Assembly: GCA_002307315.1 (NCBI GenBank)
Contig: DBTZ01000069.1
Location: 1 to 11,061 of the forward strand
DNA: 11,061 bases
Direction of reading: 5' to 3'
Source of the DNA: Alphaproteobacteria bacterium UBA1303
Lineage (GTDB): Bacteria > Pseudomonadota > Alphaproteobacteria > Micropepsales > Micropepsaceae
In this document: one piece after another, positions 1 through 6,377 of the stretch
Layout: each line of letters starts with the position of its first letter
Numbering within the stretch: position 1 is the first letter of the stretch
Made by a program: the position numbers and the translations under genes
The notes under the pieces: model-generated
What the model was told of the DNA's origin: nothing
Databases searched by the model: none
The model's input: the letters and a program-made list of their open reading frames with translations, nothing else

Positions 1-977
1 GTCCACCGCGGCGAGGCGAAATCCCGCGCCTCGTGTTTGACCGTCGATCCCGTCCAGCGCCATTCGTACCATTGCCACCCTTCGGCGTAATCGCCGAGCA
101 CCAGCAACGCCAGCGCCTTGTTCCAGCAAGCCTCGACAAGACCGGGATTGATGGCGATGGCACGATCACCGGCCTCGATCGCCTCCCGCGGCCGTTTGAG
201 CCAAATCAAGGCGACGCAGCGGTTGGACCACGCATGAGCGGCATTCGGATCGAGCGCCAGAACGCGATCGCAGCAGACCAGCGCTTCATCCCACCGTTCC
301 ACATCCAGCAACGCCGCCGACTTGTTGCTCAGCGCCACGGCATCGCCGGGATCGCGCGCCAAGGCGCGATCAAACGCGACCAAGGCTTCCGAAAATCGCC
401 CCAGCGCCTTCAATGCGCTGCCGCGCAACGAGTGGATCACGGCCTCGTCGGCGCCGCGGGCGATGGCGGCGTCGGCGCATGCCAGCGCTTCGGTGTTCCG
501 GCTCAAGTTCACCAGAACATTGGCGTGGGATAAACGGGCCGGGGCAAAGTTGGGATCGGCGGCAATGGCGCGACCAAAGGCGTCGGCGGCCTCTTCCAGG
601 CGGCCCAACTGGTTCAAGGTATTCCCAACATTGTTCAAAATCCCCGCCTTGCCGGGGTCGAGCGCCGCGGCCTTGCGGAGGCAAACCAGCGCTTCGTCGA
701 ACCGGCCCGCCTCCATTAAACCGCTTCCAAGGTTGGACAGCGTGGTGGGTTGATCCGGCATCAACTTAAGCGACTGGTGAAAACACGCTATACCTTCCTC
801 GATATGCCCCATCTGCAACTCGGCCACACCGAGATGATCGAGCACCGCCGGATGCGGCGGATAGGCCCCGAGCAGTTGCCGGTAAATCGCCGCCGCCGAC
901 GCGACATTTCCCCGGAAATGCATTTCCACCGCCTGACGGAACGCAACATCGGGATCGGCGATATCCTTGAACGGCAT
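1..977 (-). CDS. TPR-repeat protein, probable TPR-glycosyltransferase fusion (5' part only)
   Basis: The reading frame is open from an ATG at 977 to the window edge and gives the first 325 residues; the 3' end lies outside. An in-frame TAG nine bases upstream of the ATG fixes the start. Residues about 10-305 are consecutive 34-residue TPR units with the usual A/L/G and P spacing (for example LNNVGNTLNQLGRLEEAADA). The last visible residues, GDYAEGWQWYEWRW then ARDFASPRW, match the junction of the neighbouring complete paralogue (GDYENGWKLFEWRW, AREFADPPW), after which that protein enters a glycosyltransferase domain. The unseen part therefore very likely encodes the same domain. Residues 1-250 align unit by unit with the neighbour, but three TPR units are absent here. 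It lies 51 bases downstream of that gene on the same strand and is probably co-transcribed. The acceptor is unknown; such proteins often glycosylate surface proteins or flagellin, which is inference. Confidence 0.85.
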   Translation of the reverse strand, partial: MPFKDIADPDVAFRQAVEMHFRGNVASAAAIYRQLLGAYPPHPAVLDHLGVAELQMGHIEEGIACFHQSLKLMPDQPTTLSNLGSGLMEAGRFDEALVCLRKAAALDPGKAGILNNVGNTLNQLGRLEEAADAFGRAIAADPNFAPARLSHANVLVNLSRNTEALACADAAIARGADEAVIHSLRGSALKALGRFSEALVAFDRALARDPGDAVALSNKSAALLDVERWDEALVCCDRVLALDPNAAHAWSNRCVALIWLKRPREAIEAGDRAIAINPGLVEACWNKALALLVLGDYAEGWQWYEWRWTGSTVKHEARDFASPRW

Positions 978-1028
978 CAGCTTCTACCAGAAATAGATAA
1001 GTCTACCTATCCGCTTTTTTCCGGAAGA

Positions 1029-3137
1029 TCAATTCGTTCCGATCCCGCGAAAAAGCGGTTCCGAAAACCGCATCTCCAGCCGGCGAACCACCTCGCCGAT
1101 AACGCTTTGCCAATCGCCGTCCGCAGGCTGGCGGAACAATTCGGCGGTGGGATACCACGGGCTGTCGCGGCGATCCATCAGCCAGCGCCATTCCGAGGCC
1201 CACGGCAGCAGCACCCACACCGGCTTGCCCAGCGCCCCGGTAAGATGGGCCAGCGAGGTGTCGACCGAAATCACCAAATCGAGTTCGGCGATCAGCGCCG
1301 CGGTATCGGAAAAATCGTGCAGTTCGTCCGTATGCACGGCAAGTTGGGGAAACGCCGCCGCTGCCGCCCGATCTTCGAGACGGAGGTCCTTGTTGACGGC
1401 ATGGAACGAGAACGGCAGCCGCAGAAGCGGCGCCAACTGGGCGAACGTCATGCTGCGCTTGGCATCGACCGTCATCCTCGGCTTGCCCGTCCAGCACAGG
1501 CCGATACGAGGGCGAGACTTGTCGCCGAGCGCCTTCCGCCAGATCGCGCGCTTTGCCTCGTCGGCGTACAGGTACGGCACCTTGGCCGGAACCGTATCCA
1601 GCACGGTCTTGAACGCCAGCGGCAGACTCATCAGCGGACAATGGACGTCGAAAGCGGGTAACGGCTGCCCTTTGGCGACCAGCGTCATTTCGGCCTTGAG
1701 ACTGGCCAGTACCGACAGCGTGTTCTCCGGCGCCCGCACCACGACCTTCGCGCCGAGGGCGCACACCATCGGAATGTAGCGGCTGAACTGAAAAGTGTCG
1801 CCGAACCCCTGCTCGGCGTGCAGCAACACGGTCTTGCCGGCGACGTCTTCCTCGCCGAGCCAGGGCGGATCGGCGAATTCGCGGGCGAATTGCCTTTGCG
1901 GCGTTCCCTGCCAGCGCCACTCGAACAGCTTCCAGCCGTTTTCGTAATCGCCCAAAGTCAACCGCGACAGCGCCTGGTTCCAATAGGCTTCGGCATAACC
2001 GGCATCGATGGCAACGGCCCGTTCGCAGGCGGCAAGGGCCTCTTGCGGCCGATTGAGGCCGAGCAACGCGACGCCGCGGTTGTTGTGCGCCTCGATCATG
2101 CCGGGGGCGAGCGCCAGCGCGCGGTCGCAATCGATCAGCGCCTCGTCGTAGCGATTAAGCGCAAGCAGCACGTTGGCGCGGTTGCACAGCGCCTCGGCAA
2201 GGTTGGCATCGATCGCCAGCGCACGGTCGCAATCGGTCAACGCTTCGTCGCAACGATCGACGGCAAGCAACGCGTTGGCGCGGTTGCACAACGCTTCGAC
2301 GCTGTCGGCGTTGAGCGCCAGCACGCGATTGTAGGTCTCCAGCGCCTCGGGAAACCGCTTCAATACGAGCAACACCTTGCCGCGGGTGTATAATGTCTGC
2401 ACGATATTCGGGTTGATCGCCAGCACGCGATCGCAGCAGACCAGCGCCTCGTTCCAACGCCCCAAAATCAGCAGCGCCGCGCCCTTGTTGTTCAGCGCCA
2501 CCACATCGCGAGGATCGCGAACTAGGGCGCGGTCGAAATCGGTCAGCGCTTCCTGCAGCCGCTTAAGCGCCTTGAGCGCGCTGCCGCGCAAGCCGAACGC
2601 CTGGGCGTCGTTGCAGCCTTTGGCGATGGCGCTTTCGGCGGCGGCGAGCGCCTGCTGCGGCATCAGCAACTCCAGATAAGCCGCGGCCAGACCGCAATAC
2701 GCCCGCACATTGCCCGGATCGACGGCGACAACTCGGCTATAGGCCTTCACCGCCTCGTCGAACCGATTTATCTCGCACAAGATGTCGCCGGCATTGTTCC
2801 ACGTCTTGACTCGATCCGGGGCCAAAGCCAAGGCGCGGTCGATGCAGCCCAGCGCCTCCTCGTGCTTGCCCGTCAGACGCAACCCGACCGCCAGATTGGA
2901 CAGCACGGCGGGCTGACCCGGCTCGATACTAAGCGACCGCCGAAGCAGGGCTATACCTGCTTCGGCGTTGCCCATTCGCAGTTCGATCTGGCCGAGCTTA
3001 TTCAACACCGGCGACTGTGGAGGATAGGCCGCAAGCAATCGCCGATAGATTTCGGCCGCCCCTGCCATATCGCCGCCGCGTTGCAGCGCGTCCGCCCGGA
3101 GAAAGGCGGCATCGGGGTCAAGATCGGCCGGCGTCAA
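1029..3137 (-). CDS. TPR-repeat protein with C-terminal GT9/GT41-like glycosyltransferase domain
   Basis: The product has 702 residues. Residues about 10-410 are roughly 11-12 TPR units of 34 residues, a protein-interaction solenoid. Residues 434-690 resemble the heptosyltransferase/O-GlcNAc-transferase-like GT-B domain: KTVLLHAEQGFGDTFQFSRY near 435-454 (N-terminal nucleotide-fold signature), RIGLCWTGKP near 544-553, and DTSLAHLTGALGKPVWVLLP at 626-645, the usual donor-site region. No signal peptide is seen, so it is probably cytoplasmic. The start is TTG at 3137. It is the only initiator between an upstream in-frame TGA and Met24, and the N-terminus it gives aligns with that of the downstream paralogue. 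The TTG overlaps the stop of a 39-codon leader ORF, which suggests translational coupling. Likely role: transfer of a sugar to a protein or surface polysaccharide. Donor and acceptor cannot be read from the sequence. Confidence 0.9.
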   Translation of the reverse strand: MTPADLDPDAAFLRADALQRGGDMAGAAEIYRRLLAAYPPQSPVLNKLGQIELRMGNAEAGIALLRRSLSIEPGQPAVLSNLAVGLRLTGKHEEALGCIDRALALAPDRVKTWNNAGDILCEINRFDEAVKAYSRVVAVDPGNVRAYCGLAAAYLELLMPQQALAAAESAIAKGCNDAQAFGLRGSALKALKRLQEALTDFDRALVRDPRDVVALNNKGAALLILGRWNEALVCCDRVLAINPNIVQTLYTRGKVLLVLKRFPEALETYNRVLALNADSVEALCNRANALLAVDRCDEALTDCDRALAIDANLAEALCNRANVLLALNRYDEALIDCDRALALAPGMIEAHNNRGVALLGLNRPQEALAACERAVAIDAGYAEAYWNQALSRLTLGDYENGWKLFEWRWQGTPQRQFAREFADPPWLGEEDVAGKTVLLHAEQGFGDTFQFSRYIPMVCALGAKVVVRAPENTLSVLASLKAEMTLVAKGQPLPAFDVHCPLMSLPLAFKTVLDTVPAKVPYLYADEAKRAIWRKALGDKSRPRIGLCWTGKPRMTVDAKRSMTFAQLAPLLRLPFSFHAVNKDLRLEDRAAAAAFPQLAVHTDELHDFSDTAALIAELDLVISVDTSLAHLTGALGKPVWVLLPWASEWRWLMDRRDSPWYPTAELFRQPADGDWQSVIGEVVRRLEMRFSEPLFRGIGTN

Positions 3138-3253
3138 CCGACGAACCGCCCGATCATCGCCGACGGCGAGGTTCCGTCCTGGTTCGGCAAATCAACAATC
3201 ATGTCGCGGCCAGCCACCGCAAATCCAAAGGCGCATACCCTGCCTCTTCCCAT
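3134..3253 (-). CDS. Short leader ORF (39 aa) overlapping the TPR-glycosyltransferase start
   Basis: ATG at 3253 is preceded by a good ribosome binding site (GAGGGG, about 8 bases upstream in GAGGGGAAACGAAC). The ORF runs 39 codons to a TGA at 3134-3136 that shares two bases with the TTG start of the TPR-glycosyltransferase gene. The peptide begins MGRGRVCAFGFAVAGRD and ends SAMIGRFVG. I recognise no family. It has no clear membrane segment. The downstream TTG has a poor Shine-Dalgarno sequence of its own, so ribosomes terminating here may reinitiate on it. It may be a true small protein or only a coupling leader. The strong ribosome binding site and the exact overlap favour translation; a function for the peptide itself is not supported. 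Confidence 0.5.
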   Translation of the reverse strand: MGRGRVCAFGFAVAGRDMIVDLPNQDGTSPSAMIGRFVG

Positions 3254-3301
3254 GTTCGTTTCCCCTCGTTCGTTGGCGTTGTGAAGACCACGATTTCCCA
3301 T

Positions 3302-3307
3302 TCTATA
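3302..3307 (-). promoter_or_regulatory. Possible -10 element for the TPR-glycosyltransferase transcript
   Basis: The minus strand reads TATAGA here, about 50 bases upstream of the leader ORF ATG, in the 164-base gap (3254-3417) between the acylphosphatase gene and the leader ORF. No convincing -35 box lies 16-18 bases further upstream, so this is a weak call. The gap itself argues that the TPR-glycosyltransferase genes form a transcription unit separate from the acylphosphatase. I see no gene, intrinsic terminator or repeat in the rest of the gap. Confidence 0.25.
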
Positions 3308-3417
3308 CCACGGGCACGGCACGGATATTCTTTTCTCGACGCAGAGAACCGGTCGTCTAAACAAAATGCCGTGATGACTGCGCCTATTTCTTCGTCGCGT
3401 CGAACGACAGCGGGGAA

Positions 3418-3720
3418 TCAGTACGACGGACGGCGATTGAAGCCTTTGACCTCCGGCGGCTCGTCGCGCCGCATCTCTATGTCTTCGACCTTGGCGCTTG
3501 AGGGACCGCGCACGCACAGGCCGACGAATTCCTCGACCTTGACGGTCGGCCCCGAAACCAGGATTTCCACCGTCCCGTCGTAGCGATTGCGCACCCAGCC
3601 ATCGAGGCCAAGCCGGCGCGCGTGACCGACGGTGAAGTTGCGATAGCCGACCGCCTGGACGAAGCCTTTAATTTTCAGCCGTAGGTGCGACAGCTCTTCC
3701 GGTTTTTCGTCTTCGCTCAT
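3418..3720 (-). CDS. acyP: Acylphosphatase
   Basis: A 100-residue protein matching the small acylphosphatase family, which hydrolyses carboxyl-phosphate bonds of acylphosphates in the cytoplasm. The signature around residues 18-29 (KGFVQAVGYRNF) carries the phosphate-loop arginine R27. The second signature GWVRNRYDGTVEI (41-53) carries the catalytic asparagine N45. Length is normal for the family, with a short acidic N-terminal extension (MSEDEKPEE) and a basic C-terminal tail. The ATG at 3720 is secure because an in-frame TAA lies 9-11 bases upstream. The Shine-Dalgarno sequence is poor. It lies 57 bases after the DUF559 gene on the same strand and may be the last gene of that operon. Confidence 0.93.
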   Translation of the reverse strand: MSEDEKPEELSHLRLKIKGFVQAVGYRNFTVGHARRLGLDGWVRNRYDGTVEILVSGPTVKVEEFVGLCVRGPSSAKVEDIEMRRDEPPEVKGFNRRPSY

Positions 3721-3777
3721 GGGACTTTTTTAGGCCGAACCGGGGATGCCGTAAACCCGCACCGCTCGCACGGCCGA

Positions 3778-4107
3778 TCAGGAGCGATCATCCAACGCCC
3801 GCTCGATGGCGGCAACGGCGACGAGAAAATTCTTCTCGACGTCGCACTGCCACAACCTGAGAACGGTATAGCCGGCTTCGGCCAGCACATGTTGCCGGGC
3901 GGTATCGGGCGAGCGCCGGCCGGGCTCACCGTCGAGCAGATCGATAACCAAAAGCGCCTCGTGGTCGACGAAATCGAGGATGAAGCCGCGGCAGGGCGAG
4001 CGGCGGCGAAAATGCCGGCCGCGCTCGTTCAGCCGGCGCAAATAGGCCCACAGCCGCATTTCCGTGCTGGCCTCCTCCGGATGCAGGGCTTTGCGGCGCC
4101 GCATCAT
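3778..4107 (-). CDS. DUF559 family protein (very short patch repair/restriction endonuclease-like fold)
   Basis: A 109-residue protein with the DUF559 pattern: STEMRLWAYLRRL (14-26), HFRRRSPCRGFILDF (32-46), the core strand LLVIDLLDGE (52-61) and a C-terminal GYTVLRLWQCDVEKN (79-93). DUF559 proteins have a PD-(D/E)XK nuclease-like fold related to Vsr endonucleases; their substrates are mostly unknown. D45 is in the position of the first acidic residue. The second motif, normally VIE(V/L)DG, reads VIDLLDG here, with Asp for Glu and one extra residue, so catalytic competence is doubtful. ATG at 4107 overlaps the stop of the ATP12 gene in a 4-base ATGA. A second ATG follows immediately at 4104, so either could be used. 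The overlap means it is translated with the ATP12 and RluC-type genes, but no functional link is known to me. Confidence 0.8.
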   Translation of the reverse strand: MMRRRKALHPEEASTEMRLWAYLRRLNERGRHFRRRSPCRGFILDFVDHEALLVIDLLDGEPGRRSPDTARQHVLAEAGYTVLRLWQCDVEKNFLVAVAAIERALDDRS

Positions 4108-4793
4108 TGTCGGACAAGCAACAGAACCGACGACAGGGCCTTCAGCTCGGCTTCCAGCCGGCCGGCGCGACGCTCCGCTTCTTCGTCGCGGCCCCAGCGC
4201 GCCGTCTGATACGCCTCATCGATACGCGACAGGGCGAAGGCTTTTTCGGGGGTAAGGCGCCGCCCGGCGATGGCCAGCGCCAGCACCAACGAGCCGAGAA
4301 TAGCCGCCGCACCGCAAAGCGCGGTCAGGGCGAAGGCATCGAGGGTTTCCAGTTTCCGCCGCAACGCATCGAGCGCCGCCGGGTCTTGACCGATATGCAC
4401 GATGCCCACGCCGGTCTTTAGCCTTGCCCCCAGGTCGGCGGCGGCCCAGTCGAGCAGCGGATTCCAAGCGGCCGCTTGCTCCGCCGCCAAGTCCGGCTTG
4501 TCGGAGCGGTAGCAAAGCAGATCGTTGGCGTATTCCATCACGCCATCGATGACGATTCTCTCTTTTCCGACAACATGATCGACGGCAGTGTTGACGCATT
4601 TGACGAGAATCATTTCCGCCGGTTCGAACGCTTCGCCTTGCGCGTTCCACTCTGCCGCCACCGCCTCGGCCAAGGCGCGCGGCATGCGCGACCGTTTTTT
4701 TCGTGGGGTTTTGACCGGCTTGCCGTCGAGCAACACGGCAAAGCACCCGTCTTCTACGGCCTCGACCGCAGCATTACGATAGAACCGCTTCAT
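4104..4793 (-). CDS. ATP12 family F1-ATPase assembly chaperone
   Basis: A 229-residue protein of the ATP12 chaperone family, which in mitochondria binds the unassembled F1 alpha subunit; alphaproteobacterial homologues are presumed to do the same for AtpA. Family landmarks are present: KRFYRNAAV at the N-terminus, LLDGKPVKTPRKK (21-33), AEWNAQGE (47-54), MEYANDLLCYR (86-96) and WNPLLDWA (110-117). It is of family-typical length and without a signal peptide, so cytoplasmic. ATG at 4793 overlaps the stop of the RluC-type gene (ATGA), and its own stop overlaps the DUF559 start in the same way. This indicates translational coupling across all three genes. Confidence 0.93.
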   Translation of the reverse strand: MKRFYRNAAVEAVEDGCFAVLLDGKPVKTPRKKRSRMPRALAEAVAAEWNAQGEAFEPAEMILVKCVNTAVDHVVGKERIVIDGVMEYANDLLCYRSDKPDLAAEQAAAWNPLLDWAAADLGARLKTGVGIVHIGQDPAALDALRRKLETLDAFALTALCGAAAILGSLVLALAIAGRRLTPEKAFALSRIDEAYQTARWGRDEEAERRAGRLEAELKALSSVLLLVRQ

Positions 4794-5827
4794 TTCTTCC
4801 GACGCGCCCTCTCAAACGGGTCCGTCGAATATTCTGCATCGAATCCAAATAGTTTCCACGCCTTCTTCATGTGATTCGGCAAAGGCGCGACGACATGTAG
4901 ACGCCCGCCATCCGGCCGGGCGATGTCGATCGAGCGGGCGTGCAGATGCAACCGGTCCTCCAGTTCGCCCCGCCCGCGCGCATCTTTGCCGCCATATTTG
5001 AAGTCGCCGACGATCGGCGTGCCCAGGCTGGCGAGGTGGACGCGAATCTGATGGGTGCGGCCGGTCATCGGCTTGGCGGCCACCCAGGCGTACTCGTCGC
5101 CCGCCCGGCCGAGCACGACATAGGCGGTAATCGCCGCCTTGGCACCGTCGGCATCTTCTTCGGCCACCGTCATCCGCTCGTCGCGGCCGCGCGGTCCGTG
5201 GCCGCCCTCCTTGACCAGCGCCGCCTTGATCACCCCGTGCTTCTCCTTCGGCACGCCTTTGGTCAGCGCCCAGTAGACCTTCGAAGCGTCGCGATGGGCC
5301 AGCGAATCCGCCAATGAAGCCGCCGCCGGGGCGGTTCGGGCGACCAGCAGCACGCCGGAGGTATCGCGGTCGAGCCGATGCACCAGCTTGGGCCGCTGCT
5401 TCTTCTCGAAGGCAAGAGAATCGAGCATGCCATCGACATGCTTGGTCAGACCGGAACCGCCTTGCGTCGCCAACCCGGACGGCTTGTTGATCGCGATAAC
5501 CGAGCCATCCATGTAAATCACGTAATCTTGCAGGCTTTCGTCGGTCATGACGGGCGCCGCGGCGCGTAGCGGCTTTTCGGTCAGCGATTCCAAGCTGATC
5601 TGCGGCGGCAGGCGTACCGTCTGCCCCGTTTCCAACCGGTCCGCCGCCTTGGCCCGCTTGCCGTCCACCCGCACCTGACCGGTGCGCAGCAGCTTCTCCA
5701 ACCGACCGTGGGTCAAACCGGGATAATGGCGTTTGAACCAGCGATCCAGGCGGACGCCATCCTCATCGCGGGCGATAAAGGCGGTTTTAATCGCCGTTTC
5801 CGTCTTGTCCTTGCTTTCTTTAACCAA
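4790..5827 (-). CDS. rluC: RluC/RluD-family 23S rRNA pseudouridine synthase
   Basis: A 345-residue protein. It has an N-terminal S4 RNA-binding domain (about 22-80, with RLDRWFKRHYPGLTHGRLEKLLRTGQVRVDG) and an RluA-type catalytic domain (about 100-320). The catalytic motif HRLDRDTSG is at 150-158 with the nucleophile D153, and the later motif GRTHQIRVHL is at 256-265. It should isomerise uridines in 23S rRNA; the RluC assignment over RluD rests on overall resemblance only. The start is TTG at 5827. No ATG or GTG lies upstream in frame for at least 70 bases, and the next Met (94) would delete the S4 domain. It is divergent from the crcB riboswitch transcript, with only about 30 bases between its start codon and the aptamer. 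It is the first gene of the coupled RluC-ATP12-DUF559 run. Confidence 0.92.
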   Translation of the reverse strand: MVKESKDKTETAIKTAFIARDEDGVRLDRWFKRHYPGLTHGRLEKLLRTGQVRVDGKRAKAADRLETGQTVRLPPQISLESLTEKPLRAAAPVMTDESLQDYVIYMDGSVIAINKPSGLATQGGSGLTKHVDGMLDSLAFEKKQRPKLVHRLDRDTSGVLLVARTAPAAASLADSLAHRDASKVYWALTKGVPKEKHGVIKAALVKEGGHGPRGRDERMTVAEEDADGAKAAITAYVVLGRAGDEYAWVAAKPMTGRTHQIRVHLASLGTPIVGDFKYGGKDARGRGELEDRLHLHARSIDIARPDGGRLHVVAPLPNHMKKAWKLFGFDAEYSTDPFERARRKK

Positions 5828-5856
5828 TTGACGCGCTCGGTTTCTTTCGCTAGTTC
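5828..5856 (+). promoter_or_regulatory. Candidate promoter for the fluoride riboswitch-crcB operon
   Basis: TTGACG (5828-5833) is one base from the consensus -35. With a 17-base spacer it is followed by TAGTTC (5851-5856), a weak -10. A transcript from here would begin near 5862-5865, just before the first aptamer helix at 5866, where a riboswitch transcript should begin. The -35 abuts the TTG start codon of the divergent RluC-type gene. Confidence 0.35.
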
Positions 5857-5857
5857 T

Positions 5858-5914
5858 CGGGCGATGGGGATGGGGTTCCCCGAAAACCGCCTTTCCAGGC
5901 TGATGACTCCTGCC
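5858..5914 (+). ncRNA. Fluoride riboswitch aptamer (crcB motif)
   Basis: The leader matches the crcB-motif consensus segment by segment. The conserved GATGG...TTCC core is in GGGGATGGGGTTCCCC, with helix GGGG 5866-5869 / CCCC 5878-5881. AAAACCGCC (5883-5891) follows, then a small hairpin GCCT/AGGC (5889-5892 / 5897-5900), then the hallmark GCTGATGACTCCT (5899-5911). The loop segment GGGGTT (5872-5877) can pair with GACTCC (5905-5910, two G-U pairs), which is the aptamer pseudoknot. The class binds fluoride through magnesium ions. Its place directly upstream of crcB, the fluoride channel gene, agrees with the known distribution of the class. No outer closing helix is clear; only an imperfect pairing of 5858-5863 with 5907-5912 is possible. 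Confidence 0.92.
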
Positions 5915-5965
5915 GTATGAACGTGAAACCGGCTGCGTGCAAGCGCAACCGTTCAGGGCAGGAGT
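5906..5965 (+). promoter_or_regulatory. Riboswitch expression platform: anti-Shine-Dalgarno switch for crcB
   Basis: ACTCCTGCC (5906-5914) is a perfect 9-base complement of GGCAGGAGT (5957-5965), which contains the crcB ribosome binding site AGGAG. A second helix, GAACG (5919-5923) with CGTTC (5950-5954), and an inner TGCG/CGCA hairpin (5934-5937 / 5944-5947) extend the structure. The strand 5906-5910 is also needed for the aptamer pseudoknot, so the two pairings exclude each other. Without fluoride the ribosome binding site would be hidden; with fluoride it would be freed. Confidence 0.8.
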
Positions 5966-5970
5966 ACCAT

Positions 5971-6375
5971 ATGCCTCTACAGCTTTACCTTACCGTGGCG
6001 CTGGGCGGCGCGCTCGGCACCGTTGCACGGTTTGCCGTTTCCGGCTTGGCCGCGGCCAGCTTCGGCGAGACCTTTCCCTGGGGAACCCTGCTCGTCAACG
6101 TCACCGGTTGTTTCGTCATCGGGTTCTTCGCCACCCTCACCGCCCCGGACGGGCGGCTGTTCGTCGGCGGCACCACCCGCCAGTTCGTGATGACCGGGTT
6201 CTGCGGCGGCTATACCACCTTCTCGTCGTTCTCGCTGCAAACCCTCAATCTGATGAACGATGGCGAATACCTGCACGCCGGTGGTAACATCGTCGGATCG
6301 GTTGCTTTGTGCCTGTTCTTCGTCTGGCTCGGCTCGGTCTGCGCTACGGCGATCAACCAACTGAAAGGCGCCTAA
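5971..6375 (+). CDS. crcB: Fluoride ion channel CrcB/Fluc
   Basis: A 134-residue membrane protein with four predicted transmembrane helices, of the Fluc family that forms dual-topology dimers exporting fluoride from the cytoplasm. Family motifs are GGALGTVARF (12-21), WGTLLVNVTGCF (37-48, with the pore asparagine N43) and GFCGGYTTFSSFSLQ (76-90), which holds the phenylalanine box and the central sodium-site region. I chose ATG 5971 because AGGAG lies seven bases upstream and because residue 1 of this start fits the family N-terminus. An in-frame ATG at 5917 lies within the riboswitch leader and lacks a ribosome binding site. Expression should be switched by the fluoride riboswitch upstream. 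The DUF190 gene begins two bases after its stop. Confidence 0.96.
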   Translation: MPLQLYLTVALGGALGTVARFAVSGLAAASFGETFPWGTLLVNVTGCFVIGFFATLTAPDGRLFVGGTTRQFVMTGFCGGYTTFSSFSLQTLNLMNDGEYLHAGGNIVGSVALCLFFVWLGSVCATAINQLKGA

Positions 6376-6377
6376 AA

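Noticed and set aside
750..1661. Long plus-strand open frame opposite the TPR-glycosyltransferase genes
   Set aside because: Arg/His-rich antisense frame crossing the end of one real gene and the start of the next; no ribosome binding site or recognisable domain.
1003..2130. 375-codon minus-strand frame within the TPR-glycosyltransferase gene
   Set aside because: Out-of-frame shadow with low-complexity Arg/Ala/Gly composition; the true frame here carries the complete transferase domain.
1029..3137. The tandem 102-base periodicity as a CRISPR or non-coding repeat array
   Set aside because: The period equals one 34-residue TPR unit, units are diverged at synonymous and other sites, and one continuous reading frame runs through them.
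4104..5827. The 4-base overlaps between genes as possible frameshifts splitting one protein
   Set aside because: Each side is a complete, family-typical protein with its own start and stop; ATGA overlaps are normal translational coupling.
5917..5970. In-frame ATG at 5917 giving an 18-residue extension of CrcB
   Set aside because: It lies in the riboswitch expression platform, has no ribosome binding site and encodes a polar extension unlike CrcB; ATG 5971 has AGGAG at correct spacing.
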